Shown one piece after another: positions 43,416 to 53,385 of a DNA stretch of 64,000 nucleotides. Each line of letters starts with the position of its first letter. Position 1 is the first letter of the stretch. Source of the DNA: an uncultured Lachnospiraceae bacterium (GTDB taxonomy: Bacteria > Bacillota > Clostridia > Lachnospirales > Lachnospiraceae); assembly GCA_910576895.1 (NCBI GenBank), contig CAJTJZ010000017.1, positions 1 to 64,000 on the forward strand. The letters are read 5' to 3'. The notes under the pieces are model-generated. The model saw only the letters and a program-made list of their open reading frames with translations. It ran no database searches and was not told the origin of the DNA. Made by a program: the position numbers and the translations under genes.

Positions 43416-44537
43416 TTAAATATGAAATAATGCTTTTATTTCTTCTTCTTTTAAATCAGTTCCAATAACACAAAGCCGCCCTGTATAATCTGCAGAACCT
43501 GTTCGGATTTCATATTCACCCGGAACAAGATCAAAATGATACCATTCTCCATCTATTCCAGAAACAATTCCTTTGGCACGAAGAATTATACCATATTCCT
43601 CATGCTCCGATAATTCTTTTAATGCTATTTCTAGCTCATCTTTTGTAAATTTACGTACTGTTTCTACACCAAGACTTGTAAATATATCATCCGCATGATG
43701 GTGTCCATGTTCATGATCATGATGATGTCCACAAGAACAAACTCCATTTTCATCATAGTGATGGTCATGATGACATTCCTCATGATCTTTATGATGGTCT
43801 TCATGCTCCTCATGGTGATGATGATGCCCCTCGTGATCATCGTGATGATGATGGTGATGCCCCTCATGATCATCGTGGTGATGATGATGTTCTTCGTGTA
43901 ATTTTTTTGCTTCTTCCATCAATTCATCCATTAAAGATCTGCTATGATTCATTGCTGCTAAGATTTGTTCGCCATTTAATTGCTCCCATGGTGTTGTAAT
44001 CATTGCTGCTTTTTCATTATGCTCCTTTAAAAGATTTACGATTGCTTCCAATTTTTCTTGAGATAAATTTTGTGTACGACTTAAAATAATTGTATTTGCA
44101 TTTTCTATTTGGTTATTAAAAAATTCACCAAAATTCTTCATATACATTTTACACTTTGTTGCATCTGCAACAGTTACAAAACTATCTAATTCAATTCCCT
44201 GTGTTTTCTTTTGAACATCCTCTACTGCCTTAATAACATCTGACAATTTTCCAACACCAGACGGCTCAATTAAAATCCGATCAGGATGAAATTTCTCAAT
44301 AACTTCCGCTAATGCTTTCCCAAAATCACCTACAAGAGAACAACAGATACAGCCAGAATTCATCTCTGTAATTTCTACACCAGCATCTTTTAAAAATCCA
44401 CCATCAATACCTATCTCACCAAATTCATTTTCAATTAATACAATCTGTTCTCCATGAAAAACTTCATCTAATAATTTTTTAATTAATGTTGTTTTTCCAG
44501 CACCAAGAAAGCCAGATATAATATCAATTTTTGCCAT
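43416..44537 (-). CDS. CobW/G3E metallochaperone with His-rich loop
   Basis: About 373 residues. Walker A ISGFLGAGKTTLIKK, the metal-binding CxCC in NSGCICCSLVGDF, and the G3E NRxQ-like SRTQ-type site are present. A long His/Asp/Glu-rich region (about 215-285) with a CSCGHHHDHEHGHH segment divides the GTPase from a CobW C-terminal domain (residues 300-377). Such proteins use GTP to deliver zinc (or cobalt) to client enzymes. The antisense and shifted frames over this region give artificial Met/Ile-rich ORFs. Start ATG 44537 matches the family; a GTG at 44549 is closer to the ribosome site AAAGG, so the start is uncertain. Confidence 0.87.
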   Translation of the reverse strand: MAKIDIISGFLGAGKTTLIKKLLDEVFHGEQIVLIENEFGEIGIDGGFLKDAGVEITEMNSGCICCSLVGDFGKALAEVIEKFHPDRILIEPSGVGKLSDVIKAVEDVQKKTQGIELDSFVTVADATKCKMYMKNFGEFFNNQIENANTIILSRTQNLSQEKLEAIVNLLKEHNEKAAMITTPWEQLNGEQILAAMNHSRSLMDELMEEAKKLHEEHHHHHDDHEGHHHHHHDDHEGHHHHHEEHEDHHKDHEECHHDHHYDENGVCSCGHHHDHEHGHHHADDIFTSLGVETVRKFTKDELEIALKELSEHEEYGIILRAKGIVSGIDGEWYHFDLVPGEYEIRTGSADYTGRLCVIGTDLKEEEIKALFHI

Positions 44538-44594
44538 AATAAATAACACTTACCTTTCTATATTAAATTTAAAATCTTTTTATCAAACAAATAC

Positions 44595-44623
44595 AGTATA
44601 ACATCAATGCCAAAATTAGGCAA
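44595..44623 (-). promoter_or_regulatory. Promoter of the CobW operon
   Basis: On the minus strand TTGCCT (44618-44623), 17 bases, TATACT (44595-44600), 45 bases or so before the CobW start. A Zur-type operator cannot be told by eye. Confidence 0.5.
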
Positions 44624-44684
44624 GGGGCGATCTTCCTTTCCAATATAAGATAACATTGTGTTTTTTGTTGCTTTTTCGCATATT

Positions 44685-44713
44685 TTGAAATACAATAAAA
44701 TAAAGAATAGAAT
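44685..44713 (+). promoter_or_regulatory. Promoter of the rubredoxin-glutamate synthase gene
   Basis: TTGAAA (44685-44690), 17 bases, TAGAAT (44708-44713), about 80 bases before ATG 44796. Confidence 0.4.
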
Positions 44714-44795
44714 AATTTTCCAATTTTATAAAATTATTGCCCTATTTTTTTATGGAAACAGTTAATTTTGCACCACTTAGAAAGGAAGAAATATT

Positions 44796-46193
44796 ATGAA
44801 AAAATTTATTTGTACTGTTTGTGGTTATGTTTATCATGGCGAAGAAGCACCAAATGAATGTCCAATATGCCACCAACCAAAAGAAAAATTTAAAGAAGAA
44901 ATAGAATCTGAAGAAATAACAACCATAGATTCTATAGAACAGGAAGAAGAAAAAGATAATACTCTGGCTGATTTAAGCTATGATAAAAATTTTTATCGTA
45001 TCGACAATTCTTGCCGCTATATGGAAGAAATTCATCAAATGGCAGTAACAGGAAAAACAATTCATAGTGCTATGGGGACAAAAATGCCAATGCCAAGCTG
45101 GGATGATATTTTACTTTTAGGTGCACAATTAAATCCTGCTCCACTTAATGAAGAAGATCCAGTAACCACTATGACGATTCTTGGAAAACATGCAAAAAAA
45201 CCTATGATTTTAGAAAATCCTGTTTATATTTCCCATATGTCTTTTGGTGCTCTATCGAAAGAAATTAAAATAGCCTTAGCAAAAGGTTCTGCCATAGCAA
45301 AAACAGCAATGTGCAGTGGAGAAGGCGGTATTTTACCAGAAGAACGAGAAGCTGCTTACAAATATATCTTTGAATATATTCCAAATAAATATAGTGTAAC
45401 AGATGAAAATTTACGCAAAGCAGATGCTATTGAAATTAAAATTGGGCAAGGAACAAAACCCGGTATGGGCGGTCATCTTCCCGGTGAAAAAGTAACAAAG
45501 GAAATTGCACAACTGCGTGGAAAAAAACAAGGTGAAGATATACAAAGTCCTAGTAAATTTAAAGAACTTCATTCAAAAGAAGACTTAAAAAATATGATAT
45601 CTATGTTGCGAAACCGTTCTGATGGCAGACCTATTGGAATTAAAATTGCTGCTGGAAAAATTGAACGAGATTTAGAATATTGTGTTTATGCAGAACCAGA
45701 TTTTATTACTATTGATGGTCGAGGTGGTGCTACTGGTTCTAGTCCATTCTTTTTAAGAGAATCTACTACAATTCCAACAATTTATGCACTCTATCGTGCA
45801 AGAAAATATTTAGATTCGATCCACTCTGATATTTCTCTTGTAATTACTGGTGGACTGCGTGTATCTTCAGATATAGCAAAAGCACTTGCTATGGGTGCAG
45901 ATGCTGTTGCTGTAGCATCTGCTGCATTGATAGCAGCAGCATGTCAACAATATAGGATTTGTGGTTCAGGAAATTGCCCTGTAGGAATCGCAACACAGGA
46001 TTCTAAATTAAGAGAACGGCTGAAAATCGATCAAGCTGCACAAAGAGTTGCAAATTACTTAAATGTAACAAAAGAAGAATTAAAAACATTTGCACGAATT
46101 ACAGGACATTCTTCCATACACGATCTTAGAACAGATGATTTAGTAACATTAAATAGAGAAATTTCAGAGTTTACTAACATCCCTCATGCATAG
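44796..46193 (+). CDS. Rubredoxin-like domain fused to an FMN glutamate synthase domain
   Basis: A 465-residue protein. Residues 1-35 form a rubredoxin-type iron/zinc knuckle ([22 protein letters not shown]). Residues about 75-450 form the FMN-binding glutamate-synthase barrel: [62 protein letters not shown] and the Cys cluster region [13 protein letters not shown]. Stand-alone barrel proteins of anaerobes take electrons from ferredoxin-like partners, and here the rubredoxin could be the electron entry. No glutamine amidotransferase domain is present, so it is not a normal GOGAT large subunit. AAGGAAG ribosome site. Confidence 0.87.
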   Translation: MKKFICTVCGYVYHGEEAPNECPICHQPKEKFKEEIESEEITTIDSIEQEEEKDNTLADLSYDKNFYRIDNSCRYMEEIHQMAVTGKTIHSAMGTKMPMPSWDDILLLGAQLNPAPLNEEDPVTTMTILGKHAKKPMILENPVYISHMSFGALSKEIKIALAKGSAIAKTAMCSGEGGILPEEREAAYKYIFEYIPNKYSVTDENLRKADAIEIKIGQGTKPGMGGHLPGEKVTKEIAQLRGKKQGEDIQSPSKFKELHSKEDLKNMISMLRNRSDGRPIGIKIAAGKIERDLEYCVYAEPDFITIDGRGGATGSSPFFLRESTTIPTIYALYRARKYLDSIHSDISLVITGGLRVSSDIAKALAMGADAVAVASAALIAAACQQYRICGSGNCPVGIATQDSKLRERLKIDQAAQRVANYLNVTKEELKTFARITGHSSIHDLRTDDLVTLNREISEFTNIPHA

Positions 46194-46290
46194 ACTACCA
46201 TACTGCAAGAAATAAAAAAATTCATAAAAATAATAAGTATAACCATATAAAATATAGTGCAGGATAAACTTAAAAAAAACTGTAAAAATA

Positions 46291-47613
46291 TTAATTTATA
46301 TCCATATGTTTATCCTGCTTTTTTCCAAGTTCCCTTTCTACATGTTCTAAAGCCTCCTCTACTGTAAGCTTTCCCTTTCCCAATTGCTTTATTGTACTTT
46401 TATATACTTGATTTAATTCTTCTGAAATTGCAATTTCACCATGATAAACTATATTTTCTTCTCTTTGCTCAAACAAATCTCGAAATCGCTTATCTTCTTT
46501 ATTATCAATCGAAATTGTTGGCATTCCTTTTGCATTTGCAAATCGGTTTAATTCTTCCACTGTCATAAAAAAACGTAAAAATTCATTTGCCCATTCCTTA
46601 TTTGCACTATTCTCATAAACACTAAAACCTGTCCAAGCATCTACATAAGCACAGATATTTTTTTCTCCAAACGGCAGATAAGCAAAATTATATTCAAATT
46701 TCGCATTAGAAAAGGTAGTAGAATCTCTTTCCCATTTTTTCATACTGCTAAATGTATCTAAATTTGTTACTAAAAAAGGAACATTACCTTCAAAAAAGCG
46801 AAGAGCTGCCTGTTTGTAATTATCTTCATAGCTATCTATAAGAATAGGATCAATATATCCTCTATCAATAAAATTTGTAAGTAATTCAAAATTTTCTCTT
46901 AAATATTCTCTACTTCCTTCCATACCTTGATTTAATGCTGCAAAAATAGAAGAAGCATTTTCTGATTTTCCAAGTCGTACAACATATTCACTTCTCATCA
47001 TACTAAAATAAACAGGAGTGGCATTCCCTTGAATTGGAATATATCCCTGCTCCACCAACTGTTCACAAACATTAATAAATTGCCCTTGATTTGTTGGTAC
47101 AAAAAGTCCTTCCTTCTCTAATAATGAATTATTTACAACAAGAATACAAGTATTTAATGCTAATGGAATTTCTTTTAAATTCTTATTATAAAAACAGTTT
47201 TTCAAAACGACCGTTTCTATATTCGATAAATTAATATTTGCTTCATATAAATTTTCTGCATTATCTGCAATAATGGCACTTTTTTGAAAATATTGTGGAT
47301 AAACAGTAAAAATATCAATATTTTCTTGTTCTATAATCCGCTTTTCCAAACTATTTTGATAATCCTCTAAATAATTATATTGTATTTTACAATTTGGATA
47401 ATACTTCTGAAAATCTTCCGCTATAAGATCTAGGGCATCAAAGCTTTCCATATAACCAACAATATGCAAAGTTATATTCTCTGAAGCATCCATTTGTGGT
47501 TGAAATATAATAGACTCTGCTTGCTCCTCAGATAATTGCTTTTGCTCCTTTCCACATCCTGTTAAAACAGTTATATAAAATAAACTATAGAAAAGTATCT
47601 TTAATTTTTTCAT
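46291..47613 (-). CDS. Extracellular solute-binding lipoprotein (ABC type)
   Basis: A 440-residue lipoprotein: a short signal with lipobox VLTGCGKE (Cys near residue 20), then a family-1 type binding-protein fold (ITLHIVGYMESFDALDLIAEDFQKYYPNCKI; FMTVEELNRFANAKGMPTI). It is normally the binding subunit of a sugar ABC importer. No permease or ATPase genes lie beside it, so it is an orphan or works with components elsewhere. AGGAG ribosome site. An 11-bp inverted repeat (46259-46269 with 46308-46318) at its end may help end transcription from both sides. Confidence 0.85.
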   Translation of the reverse strand: MKKLKILFYSLFYITVLTGCGKEQKQLSEEQAESIIFQPQMDASENITLHIVGYMESFDALDLIAEDFQKYYPNCKIQYNYLEDYQNSLEKRIIEQENIDIFTVYPQYFQKSAIIADNAENLYEANINLSNIETVVLKNCFYNKNLKEIPLALNTCILVVNNSLLEKEGLFVPTNQGQFINVCEQLVEQGYIPIQGNATPVYFSMMRSEYVVRLGKSENASSIFAALNQGMEGSREYLRENFELLTNFIDRGYIDPILIDSYEDNYKQAALRFFEGNVPFLVTNLDTFSSMKKWERDSTTFSNAKFEYNFAYLPFGEKNICAYVDAWTGFSVYENSANKEWANEFLRFFMTVEELNRFANAKGMPTISIDNKEDKRFRDLFEQREENIVYHGEIAISEELNQVYKSTIKQLGKGKLTVEEALEHVERELGKKQDKHMDIN

Positions 47614-47822
47614 TTTTCTTATCTCCTAATGGCATTTCATAGCTCATAATAGGCAGTAAAACTGCTTGCTCTTATTTTTTAATTTTACATAAACTTTTTT
47701 TATTATGCAAGACTTTTCACAATAAAAATAAAAGCATTATAAATACTTAGAAGCTAATTACTTTTCCTTCTTAAAATATTTATAATACTTTCTGTTATTT
47801 TTTTTATTTTAGACAAACAAAA

Positions 47823-47894
47823 AGCACGAGACGGGACTCGAACCCGCGACCCTCTCCTTGGCAAGGAGATGCTCCACCACTGAGCCACTCGTGC
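47823..47894 (-). tRNA. tRNA-Gly(GCC)
   Basis: A complete cloverleaf on the minus strand: acceptor GCACGAG/CTCGTGC, D loop GGCTCAGTGGTGGAGC, anticodon stem CTCCT-TGCCA-AGGAG with anticodon GCC (47860-47862), T loop GGTTCGAGTCC. The discriminator base is T, as in bacterial tRNA-Gly. CCA is not encoded, and a TTTTT tail follows directly. Nothing else is seen between the binding protein and this gene. Confidence 0.95.
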
Positions 47895-48024
47895 ATATCG
47901 CATTCTTTTATTTCTTCCGAACACGAAATATATTTTATCATAATAATCATACTATGTCAAGAACTTTTTTAATTTTCCTAAAACTTGCTTTCCTATCACT
48001 ACCTTATATAAAAATTCAGCCTAA

Positions 48025-48084
48025 GAATAAGAACGAGCTTGCTTGCTCTTATTCAGATATGGTTGCAAACTCTGTTTGCAATCC
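48025..48084. other. Two intergenic hairpins
   Basis: GAATAAGAACGAGC with GCTTGCTCTTATTC (48025-48054, two mismatches) and GGTTGCAAAC-tct-GTTTGCAATCC (48061-48084). They lie between the MCP terminator and the tRNA gene. The string TGCTTGCTCTTATT also occurs near 47664. Function unknown. Confidence 0.4.
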
Positions 48085-48092
48085 GCTTACAT

Positions 48093-48133
48093 AAAAAATA
48101 GAGTCGGAAACACTTACTTGTATTTTCCAACTC
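48093..48133 (-). terminator. Intrinsic terminator of the MCP-like gene
   Basis: On the minus strand GAGTTGGAAA pairs with TTTCCGACTC (one G-U pair), followed by TATTTTTTATG, 22 bases after the stop at 48156. Confidence 0.75.
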
Positions 48134-48155
48134 CTGTTTAAGTCTTATCTTATTT

Positions 48156-48809
48156 TTACCCATTTTCCTGCATATAGGTTACTGCCATCTTTACATTATC
48201 TGTAATTTCTCTTTGATAAGCAATTTCTTTTTCCATATTATGTGCAACTGCATTTTCAGCATCTGCTGCTTCTAAAATTTGATCAAAAATATCTTTTACT
48301 TGTCCACGCAATTCACCTTGTTCAGAAACTACTTTTGTAATACTTTTTAAGCTTTCTTCTAAACTATCTGTAAATTTTTGAATTGCCCGAACTGTTTCTG
48401 AAATTTCTTTTGAAGATTTTGCTGATTGAGCCGCTAAGTCACGTACTTGTCCTGCTACAACTGCAAAACCACGTCCATGTTCTCCTGCTCGTGCTGCTTC
48501 AATGGAGGCATTTAAGGAAAGCATATTTGTCTTTGTAGAAATACCAGTAATACCACCTGCAAAGCCAACAATCATATTCATTAATTCTGCCATATGTACC
48601 ATATTCTCAGAAATTCGTTTTATTTCTACATCCATTGCATCAATTTTTTCTGAAAGACTATTGACATTTTCCAGACCGTCACGCACAAGATTTAATGTTG
48701 TATCGGAACTATTGATTGCATCAAATGCATTTTTTTCCACCTTTAATTGCGATGCATCAAGTCTGTCAATTGTATTTTTTATTTCATTTAAACTACTGTT
48801 CCCTGCCAT
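48156..48809 (-). CDS. Soluble methyl-accepting chemotaxis-type signalling protein
   Basis: Only 217 residues, no membrane segment and no ligand domain. The conserved receptor tip is complete: [50 protein letters not shown] (the MCP hairpin tip, given here as one known block in three parts). Flanking coiled coils are short. Either it is a cytoplasmic receptor of the shortest class or a shortened gene that kept a good GGAGGAGC ribosome site. No CheA, CheW or motility gene lies nearby in the window. Confidence 0.8.
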   Translation of the reverse strand: MAGNSSLNEIKNTIDRLDASQLKVEKNAFDAINSSDTTLNLVRDGLENVNSLSEKIDAMDVEIKRISENMVHMAELMNMIVGFAGGITGISTKTNMLSLNASIEAARAGEHGRGFAVVAGQVRDLAAQSAKSSKEISETVRAIQKFTDSLEESLKSITKVVSEQGELRGQVKDIFDQILEAADAENAVAHNMEKEIAYQREITDNVKMAVTYMQENG

Positions 48810-48914
48810 AGAGCTCCTCCATTCTGCGAATCTAATCAGATCCGCCTACCCATTTTATCAGTTTCCATTACTTTTTATAAAATACTCCTTATAAAATATC
48901 TTCTATAAACATTA

Positions 48915-50342
48915 TTATTGACAAAAAGAAATAATTTCTCTAATATTGCTTACTCCAAAAATACGTATTCCATTTCCAATTTCCTTTGAAAGCTTTTCCG
49001 CATTACTTCTTGGCAAGATACATGAATCATACCCCATTTTTGCTGCTTCTGCAATTCTTAATTCAGCCATAGAAACTGCACGTATTTCTCCTGTCAATCC
49101 AACTTCTCCAAATACAATTGTCATAGGGTTTACTGCATGATTTCGATAACTTGATATTAATGCCATAATAATTGCTAAATCAAGAGAAGGTTCACTTACT
49201 TTCATACCTCCAGCAACATTAATATAGGCATCACATTCTGAAAAACTCATGCCAAGACGCTTTTCTACAACAGCCATTAATAAATTAACACGATTAAAAT
49301 CTGTTCCTGCTGTTGTTCTTCTTGGAAGATTAAAATTTGTCCGACAGACAAGTGCCTGCACTTCTAAAAGTAATGGTCTTGTACCTTCCATAGAACAACT
49401 TACAATAGATCCTGCCGCATTTTCTGGTCTACCACGCAGCATATACTCCGAAGGATTTTTTACTTCTATCAACCCATTACTACGCATTTCAAAGACACCA
49501 ATTTCATTAGTAGAACCAAAACGATTTTTTACAGCACGCAAAATTCGGTAACTCATTTCTCTGTCACCTTCAAAATAAAGTACGGTATCTACCATATGTT
49601 CTAATACTCTTGGTCCTGCTACCATACCTTCTTTTGTTACATGGCCTACAATAAAAATAGTAATACTTTCTCTTTTTGCTATTTGAAGAAGTGTTGCTGT
49701 TGTTTCTCTTACCTGACTAACGCTTCCCGGTGCAGAAGAAATATCTTCTCGATACATAGTCTGAATAGAATCAATAATCACAATTTCCGGTTTTGTTTTT
49801 TCAATTGCTTCTTCAATCGTATCAAGACTTGTTTCACTAAACAACAACATATTATTTATTTTATTTGTAGCTTCTGCTTCTATGGGTGTATCTCCTGTAT
49901 TGGTATCTTCAAAACCAAGCCTTTGTGCACGCATCTTAATCTGCCGCAAAGATTCTTCACCTGAAATATAAAGAACACGATGATTTTCCTGTATAAGTTC
50001 TCTACACATTTGCAATAATAATGTTGATTTTCCAATTCCCGGATCTCCACCAACAAGTACAAGAGAACCCGATACAATCCCACCACCAAGAACCCGATCA
50101 AGCTCTACAATTCTTGTATCAATTCTATCTTCGTCTTTTAACACCACTTTATCTATTGTGATAGGTTCTCTTGTATTGAGCGAATGAAAACTTCTTGCTC
50201 GTCCTGCAACGGTTGTTTTTTTTGCAATATAAGGTTCTTCTACAAAGCTATCCCATGCCTTACAGCCCGGACATTGCCCCAGCCATTTTGAGGACTCATA
50301 ACCGCATTCCTTACAAAAAAATACAGATTTTCCCTTTGCCAT
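48915..50342 (-). CDS. radA: DNA repair protein RadA
   Basis: A 475-residue protein. N-terminal zinc ribbon (FFCKECGYES...CPGCKAW), RecA-like core with Walker A GGDPGIGKSTLLLQ and Walker B IVIIDSIQTMY, the RadA KNRFG motif (VKNRFGSTNEIG), and a C-terminal Lon-like domain (residues about 300-475, LDLAIIMALISSY). RadA helps branch migration in recombination. Its ATG shares one base with the stop of the gene upstream (TAATG), so the two are coupled. Confidence 0.95.
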   Translation of the reverse strand: MAKGKSVFFCKECGYESSKWLGQCPGCKAWDSFVEEPYIAKKTTVAGRARSFHSLNTREPITIDKVVLKDEDRIDTRIVELDRVLGGGIVSGSLVLVGGDPGIGKSTLLLQMCRELIQENHRVLYISGEESLRQIKMRAQRLGFEDTNTGDTPIEAEATNKINNMLLFSETSLDTIEEAIEKTKPEIVIIDSIQTMYREDISSAPGSVSQVRETTATLLQIAKRESITIFIVGHVTKEGMVAGPRVLEHMVDTVLYFEGDREMSYRILRAVKNRFGSTNEIGVFEMRSNGLIEVKNPSEYMLRGRPENAAGSIVSCSMEGTRPLLLEVQALVCRTNFNLPRRTTAGTDFNRVNLLMAVVEKRLGMSFSECDAYINVAGGMKVSEPSLDLAIIMALISSYRNHAVNPMTIVFGEVGLTGEIRAVSMAELRIAEAAKMGYDSCILPRSNAEKLSKEIGNGIRIFGVSNIREIISFCQ

Positions 50343-50755
50343 TAAAGTGCCATCACCTTCACATCAGAAAGGTTATCCTTTACTAAATCAAGACTAATGA
50401 CAAGTTTTCCACCAAGATTTGATCGCATAACACCAACGCTTACATTATTAATACAAACATCAAAATCCTTTTCTGGTTCTAATCCTAAAGTAATCTGTGT
50501 ATCTTCTGTACCCTCCACAGAAAATTCTACGCCAGAACCATTCATTGCAAACTGATTTACTGTAGTTCCCGGAATCGATTCATATACAAACATACCATTC
50601 TTTTCCAGCTTTGTGATTTCTTGAAATGTCTTTACCTTATACAAGTCACCATTAAATTCAAAATCAGATTTTTTTGTCTTTGTAGCAAGGCTATAATCAC
50701 CAAAGCTTAGCGTATTATTTTCTTCCTTGCGGATCAATTCCTTTATTACTCCCAT
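50342..50755 (-). CDS. Unknown 'endosialidase-like' protein, radA neighbour
   Basis: A 137-residue protein from ATG 50755, chosen because GGAGG stands 10 bases upstream; the longest frame starts at 50779. From memory, the same small protein (starting MGVIKELIR, with NGMFVYESIPGTTVNQF) is often found in Lachnospiraceae beside radA and is labelled 'endosialidase' in some annotations without evidence. It has no signal peptide, no obvious catalytic motif and an all-beta look. Translational coupling to radA suggests a role linked to it or simple co-expression. Confidence 0.7.
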   Translation of the reverse strand: MGVIKELIRKEENNTLSFGDYSLATKTKKSDFEFNGDLYKVKTFQEITKLEKNGMFVYESIPGTTVNQFAMNGSGVEFSVEGTEDTQITLGLEPEKDFDVCINNVSVGVMRSNLGGKLVISLDLVKDNLSDVKVMAL

Positions 50756-50856
50756 AATTTCAATGCCTCCATTCTGCATATTGAAAATTAAATCATAAAC
50801 TAATTATACAATATTCACCGAAAAATTTCCATAAAAATATACAAAATTACAAAATT

Positions 50857-53370
50857 TTATGCCTTATTGTTTTGACTTTTACTTTTTTTCTTTGCTGCTG
50901 TCTTTTGTTTTGTAATTTTAATTACAATTTCTTCTCCTATTAATTCTACCTTAGCACTTCCACCTTTCCCTAATTCTCCTGCTAATAGTTTATCTGCTAA
51001 TAAATCTTCTAACCTTGTCTGTACTGCACGCCGCAATGGTCTTGCTCCAAAAGATTTATCATATCCTTTTTCGGCAATGTTTTCTTTAACAGCATCTGAA
51101 ATCTCCAATTTAATTTCCAATTGATTTTTCATTCTCATCATTAGATTATCTGTTAAAAGAGATACAATTTGCTTAATTTCTTCTTTATTTAATGCATGGA
51201 ATACAATCAATTCATCAATACGATTTAAAAATTCTGGTTTAAATAAATTTTTAACTTCTTCCATAACATTTGATTTCATTTTCTCATAATCAAGATTTTC
51301 ATCTGTTCTTGCCATAAATCCAAGATTTTTTGGCTCTAAAATACGTTTTGCCCCAACATTAGATGTCATAATAATAATTGTATTCTTAAAGCTTATTTTT
51401 CTTCCCTGAGAATCTGTCATATTTCCTTCATCAAGCACTTGCAATAATAAATTAAATACATCTGGATGTGCTTTTTCAATTTCATCAAATAAAATAACAG
51501 AATACGGATTTTGTCGTACTCGTTCGCTTAATTGTCCGCCTTCATCATAGCCTACATATCCCGGAGGTGAACCAATCATTTTTGAAACACTATGTTTTTC
51601 CATATATTCTGACATATCTACACGAATTAATGCTTTATCTCTGCCGAAAACTGCTTCTGCTATTGTCTTTGATAATTCTGTTTTTCCTACCCCTGTTGGC
51701 CCAAGAAATAAAAAAGAACCAATAGGACGATTTGGATCTTTTAATCCTGCTCTTCCTCTGCGAATAGCACGAGCTGCTGCTGTCACAGCTTCTTCCTGTC
51801 CAATCACACGTTTATGAAGCACTTGTTCTAAATTTCTTAGGCGTTCTGCTTCTTCTTCTTTCAGTCGATTGACGGGGATTCTTGTCCAGATAGAAACAAT
51901 TTCTGCCACTTCTTCAACAGAAACAATCTCTTTCTTTTTCTTCTTTGCTCTTGCCTCTTTTTCTAAAAGAACATCTACTTCTGTCTCTAGTTCATGCTGC
52001 CTTTTACTAAATAATGATGCTTCTGAAAACTTTTTTTCTTTTAATGCTTGTTCTTTTTTCTCTGAAAATTCTTTTGCTTCCTGCCTTTTTTGACGAATTT
52101 GTATATTAAGCGGACTATTGAATGCACCAAGACTCATACGAGAAGCTGCTTCATCAATTAAATCAATTGCTTTATCTGGCAAAAAGCGATCATTAATATA
52201 GCGATCAGATAATTTTACTGCTGCAAGTAATGCTTCATCAGAAATCTGCAACTTATGATGATGTTCATAATGCGGACGCAGTCCTTTTAATATTTCCAGT
52301 GTTTCTTCTAACGTTGGCTGTTCAATAAGTACTGGCTGAAATCTACGCTCTAGTGCTGCATCCTTTTCAATATGTTTTCTATATTCTTCTTGTGTTGTTG
52401 CACCAATTACTTGTAATTCTCCTCGTGCCAACGCTGGTTTTAAAATATTAGCGGCATCTAATGCCCCCTCTGCACCCCCTGCACCTATAATTGTATGGAT
52501 TTCATCAATAAATAAAAGAACATTTCCATCCATAATAGCTTCTGTCATAATCCGCTTAATACGTTCTTCAAATTCTCCTCGATATTTTGTGCCTGCTACC
52601 ATTCCTGTCATGTCAAGTGATAAAATCCGTTTATTTTCCATTGTAGAAGGCATACCTCCTTCTACAATTCTTTGTGCCAATCCTTCTACAACGGCTGTTT
52701 TTCCAACACCGGGATCTCCTGTAAGACATGGATTATTTTTTGTGCGTCTGCTTAAAATCTGAGCAAGCCGCATAATTTCATTTTCCCGGCCAACAACAGG
52801 ATCCATTTTTCCTTCTCTTGCAAGTGCTGTTAAATCACGACTAAATTGATCCAAAACTGGTGTTGCTGATTTCCTTTTTCCCCGATTTCCTTTCCATGAC
52901 ATAAAATCATTTTTTGCTGCATTTTGATCAATTCCCATAGCAAGCATAACATCAATATAAGTTTTTTGCAGATTCAGCCCCATGGTATTCATTAAACGGA
53001 CAGCAATACAATCTGATTCCTTTAATAAAGCAATCAGTAAATGCTCTGTTCCTGCCTTAATACCTCGCAAACGTGCTGCTTCTTTCATACTATTTTCCAC
53101 AACTTTCCGAAAACGTGGTGTTTCTTCTCCTACTTCTGCCACAAGAACAGGTCCTTCTGGTGCAACTAACTCATCAATTAGATTTAAAACTGCATTTTCC
53201 TCTACACCATTTTCCTTTAATACAAGCGATGCTGTTCCATCTGTTTCTAAAAGTCCTAATAATAAATGTTCTGTTCCAACATAATGATGTCCCAGCTCCT
53301 CCGCCTCTTGTCTAGCTGTTTTCAAAGCCTTTAATGCAGGTTTTGTAAAATATTCATCTCGTCTATTCAT
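50857..53370 (-). CDS. clpC: ClpC-type AAA+ unfoldase
   Basis: An 837-residue double-AAA+ chaperone that feeds proteins to ClpP. Two N-terminal Clp_N repeats (GTEHLLLGLL; GTEHLLIALL), first ATPase domain with GDPGVGKTAVVEGLAQ, a middle domain with a coiled coil (about 410-480), second ATPase domain with GPTGVGKTELSKTIAEAVFG and the substrate loop GYVGYDEGGQL, and a Lys-rich C-terminus. It follows the GntR regulator by 15 bases with a good AAGGAG site. The usual partners ctsR, mcsA and mcsB are absent. Confidence 0.95.
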   Translation of the reverse strand: MNRRDEYFTKPALKALKTARQEAEELGHHYVGTEHLLLGLLETDGTASLVLKENGVEENAVLNLIDELVAPEGPVLVAEVGEETPRFRKVVENSMKEAARLRGIKAGTEHLLIALLKESDCIAVRLMNTMGLNLQKTYIDVMLAMGIDQNAAKNDFMSWKGNRGKRKSATPVLDQFSRDLTALAREGKMDPVVGRENEIMRLAQILSRRTKNNPCLTGDPGVGKTAVVEGLAQRIVEGGMPSTMENKRILSLDMTGMVAGTKYRGEFEERIKRIMTEAIMDGNVLLFIDEIHTIIGAGGAEGALDAANILKPALARGELQVIGATTQEEYRKHIEKDAALERRFQPVLIEQPTLEETLEILKGLRPHYEHHHKLQISDEALLAAVKLSDRYINDRFLPDKAIDLIDEAASRMSLGAFNSPLNIQIRQKRQEAKEFSEKKEQALKEKKFSEASLFSKRQHELETEVDVLLEKEARAKKKKKEIVSVEEVAEIVSIWTRIPVNRLKEEEAERLRNLEQVLHKRVIGQEEAVTAAARAIRRGRAGLKDPNRPIGSFLFLGPTGVGKTELSKTIAEAVFGRDKALIRVDMSEYMEKHSVSKMIGSPPGYVGYDEGGQLSERVRQNPYSVILFDEIEKAHPDVFNLLLQVLDEGNMTDSQGRKISFKNTIIIMTSNVGAKRILEPKNLGFMARTDENLDYEKMKSNVMEEVKNLFKPEFLNRIDELIVFHALNKEEIKQIVSLLTDNLMMRMKNQLEIKLEISDAVKENIAEKGYDKSFGARPLRRAVQTRLEDLLADKLLAGELGKGGSAKVELIGEEIVIKITKQKTAAKKKSKSQNNKA

Positions 53371-53385
53371 TCTTGTCTCCTTTTG

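Noticed and set aside
43695..43901. Plus-strand Met-rich open frame opposite the His-rich CobW region, and minus-strand frame 43664-43873
   Set aside because: These are shadows of the CAT/GAT-rich codons of the His/Asp tract in other frames; no ribosome site and artificial composition.
43790..43910. DNA tandem repeat (GATGATGATG-like) as a regulatory or CRISPR-like repeat
   Set aside because: It codes in frame for the His-rich loop of a CobW protein; irregular units and no spacers.
46259..46318. 11-bp inverted repeat at the end of the binding-protein gene as a strong terminator
   Set aside because: The loop is 38 bases, one arm is inside the coding region and there is no clear T tail; noted only as possible.
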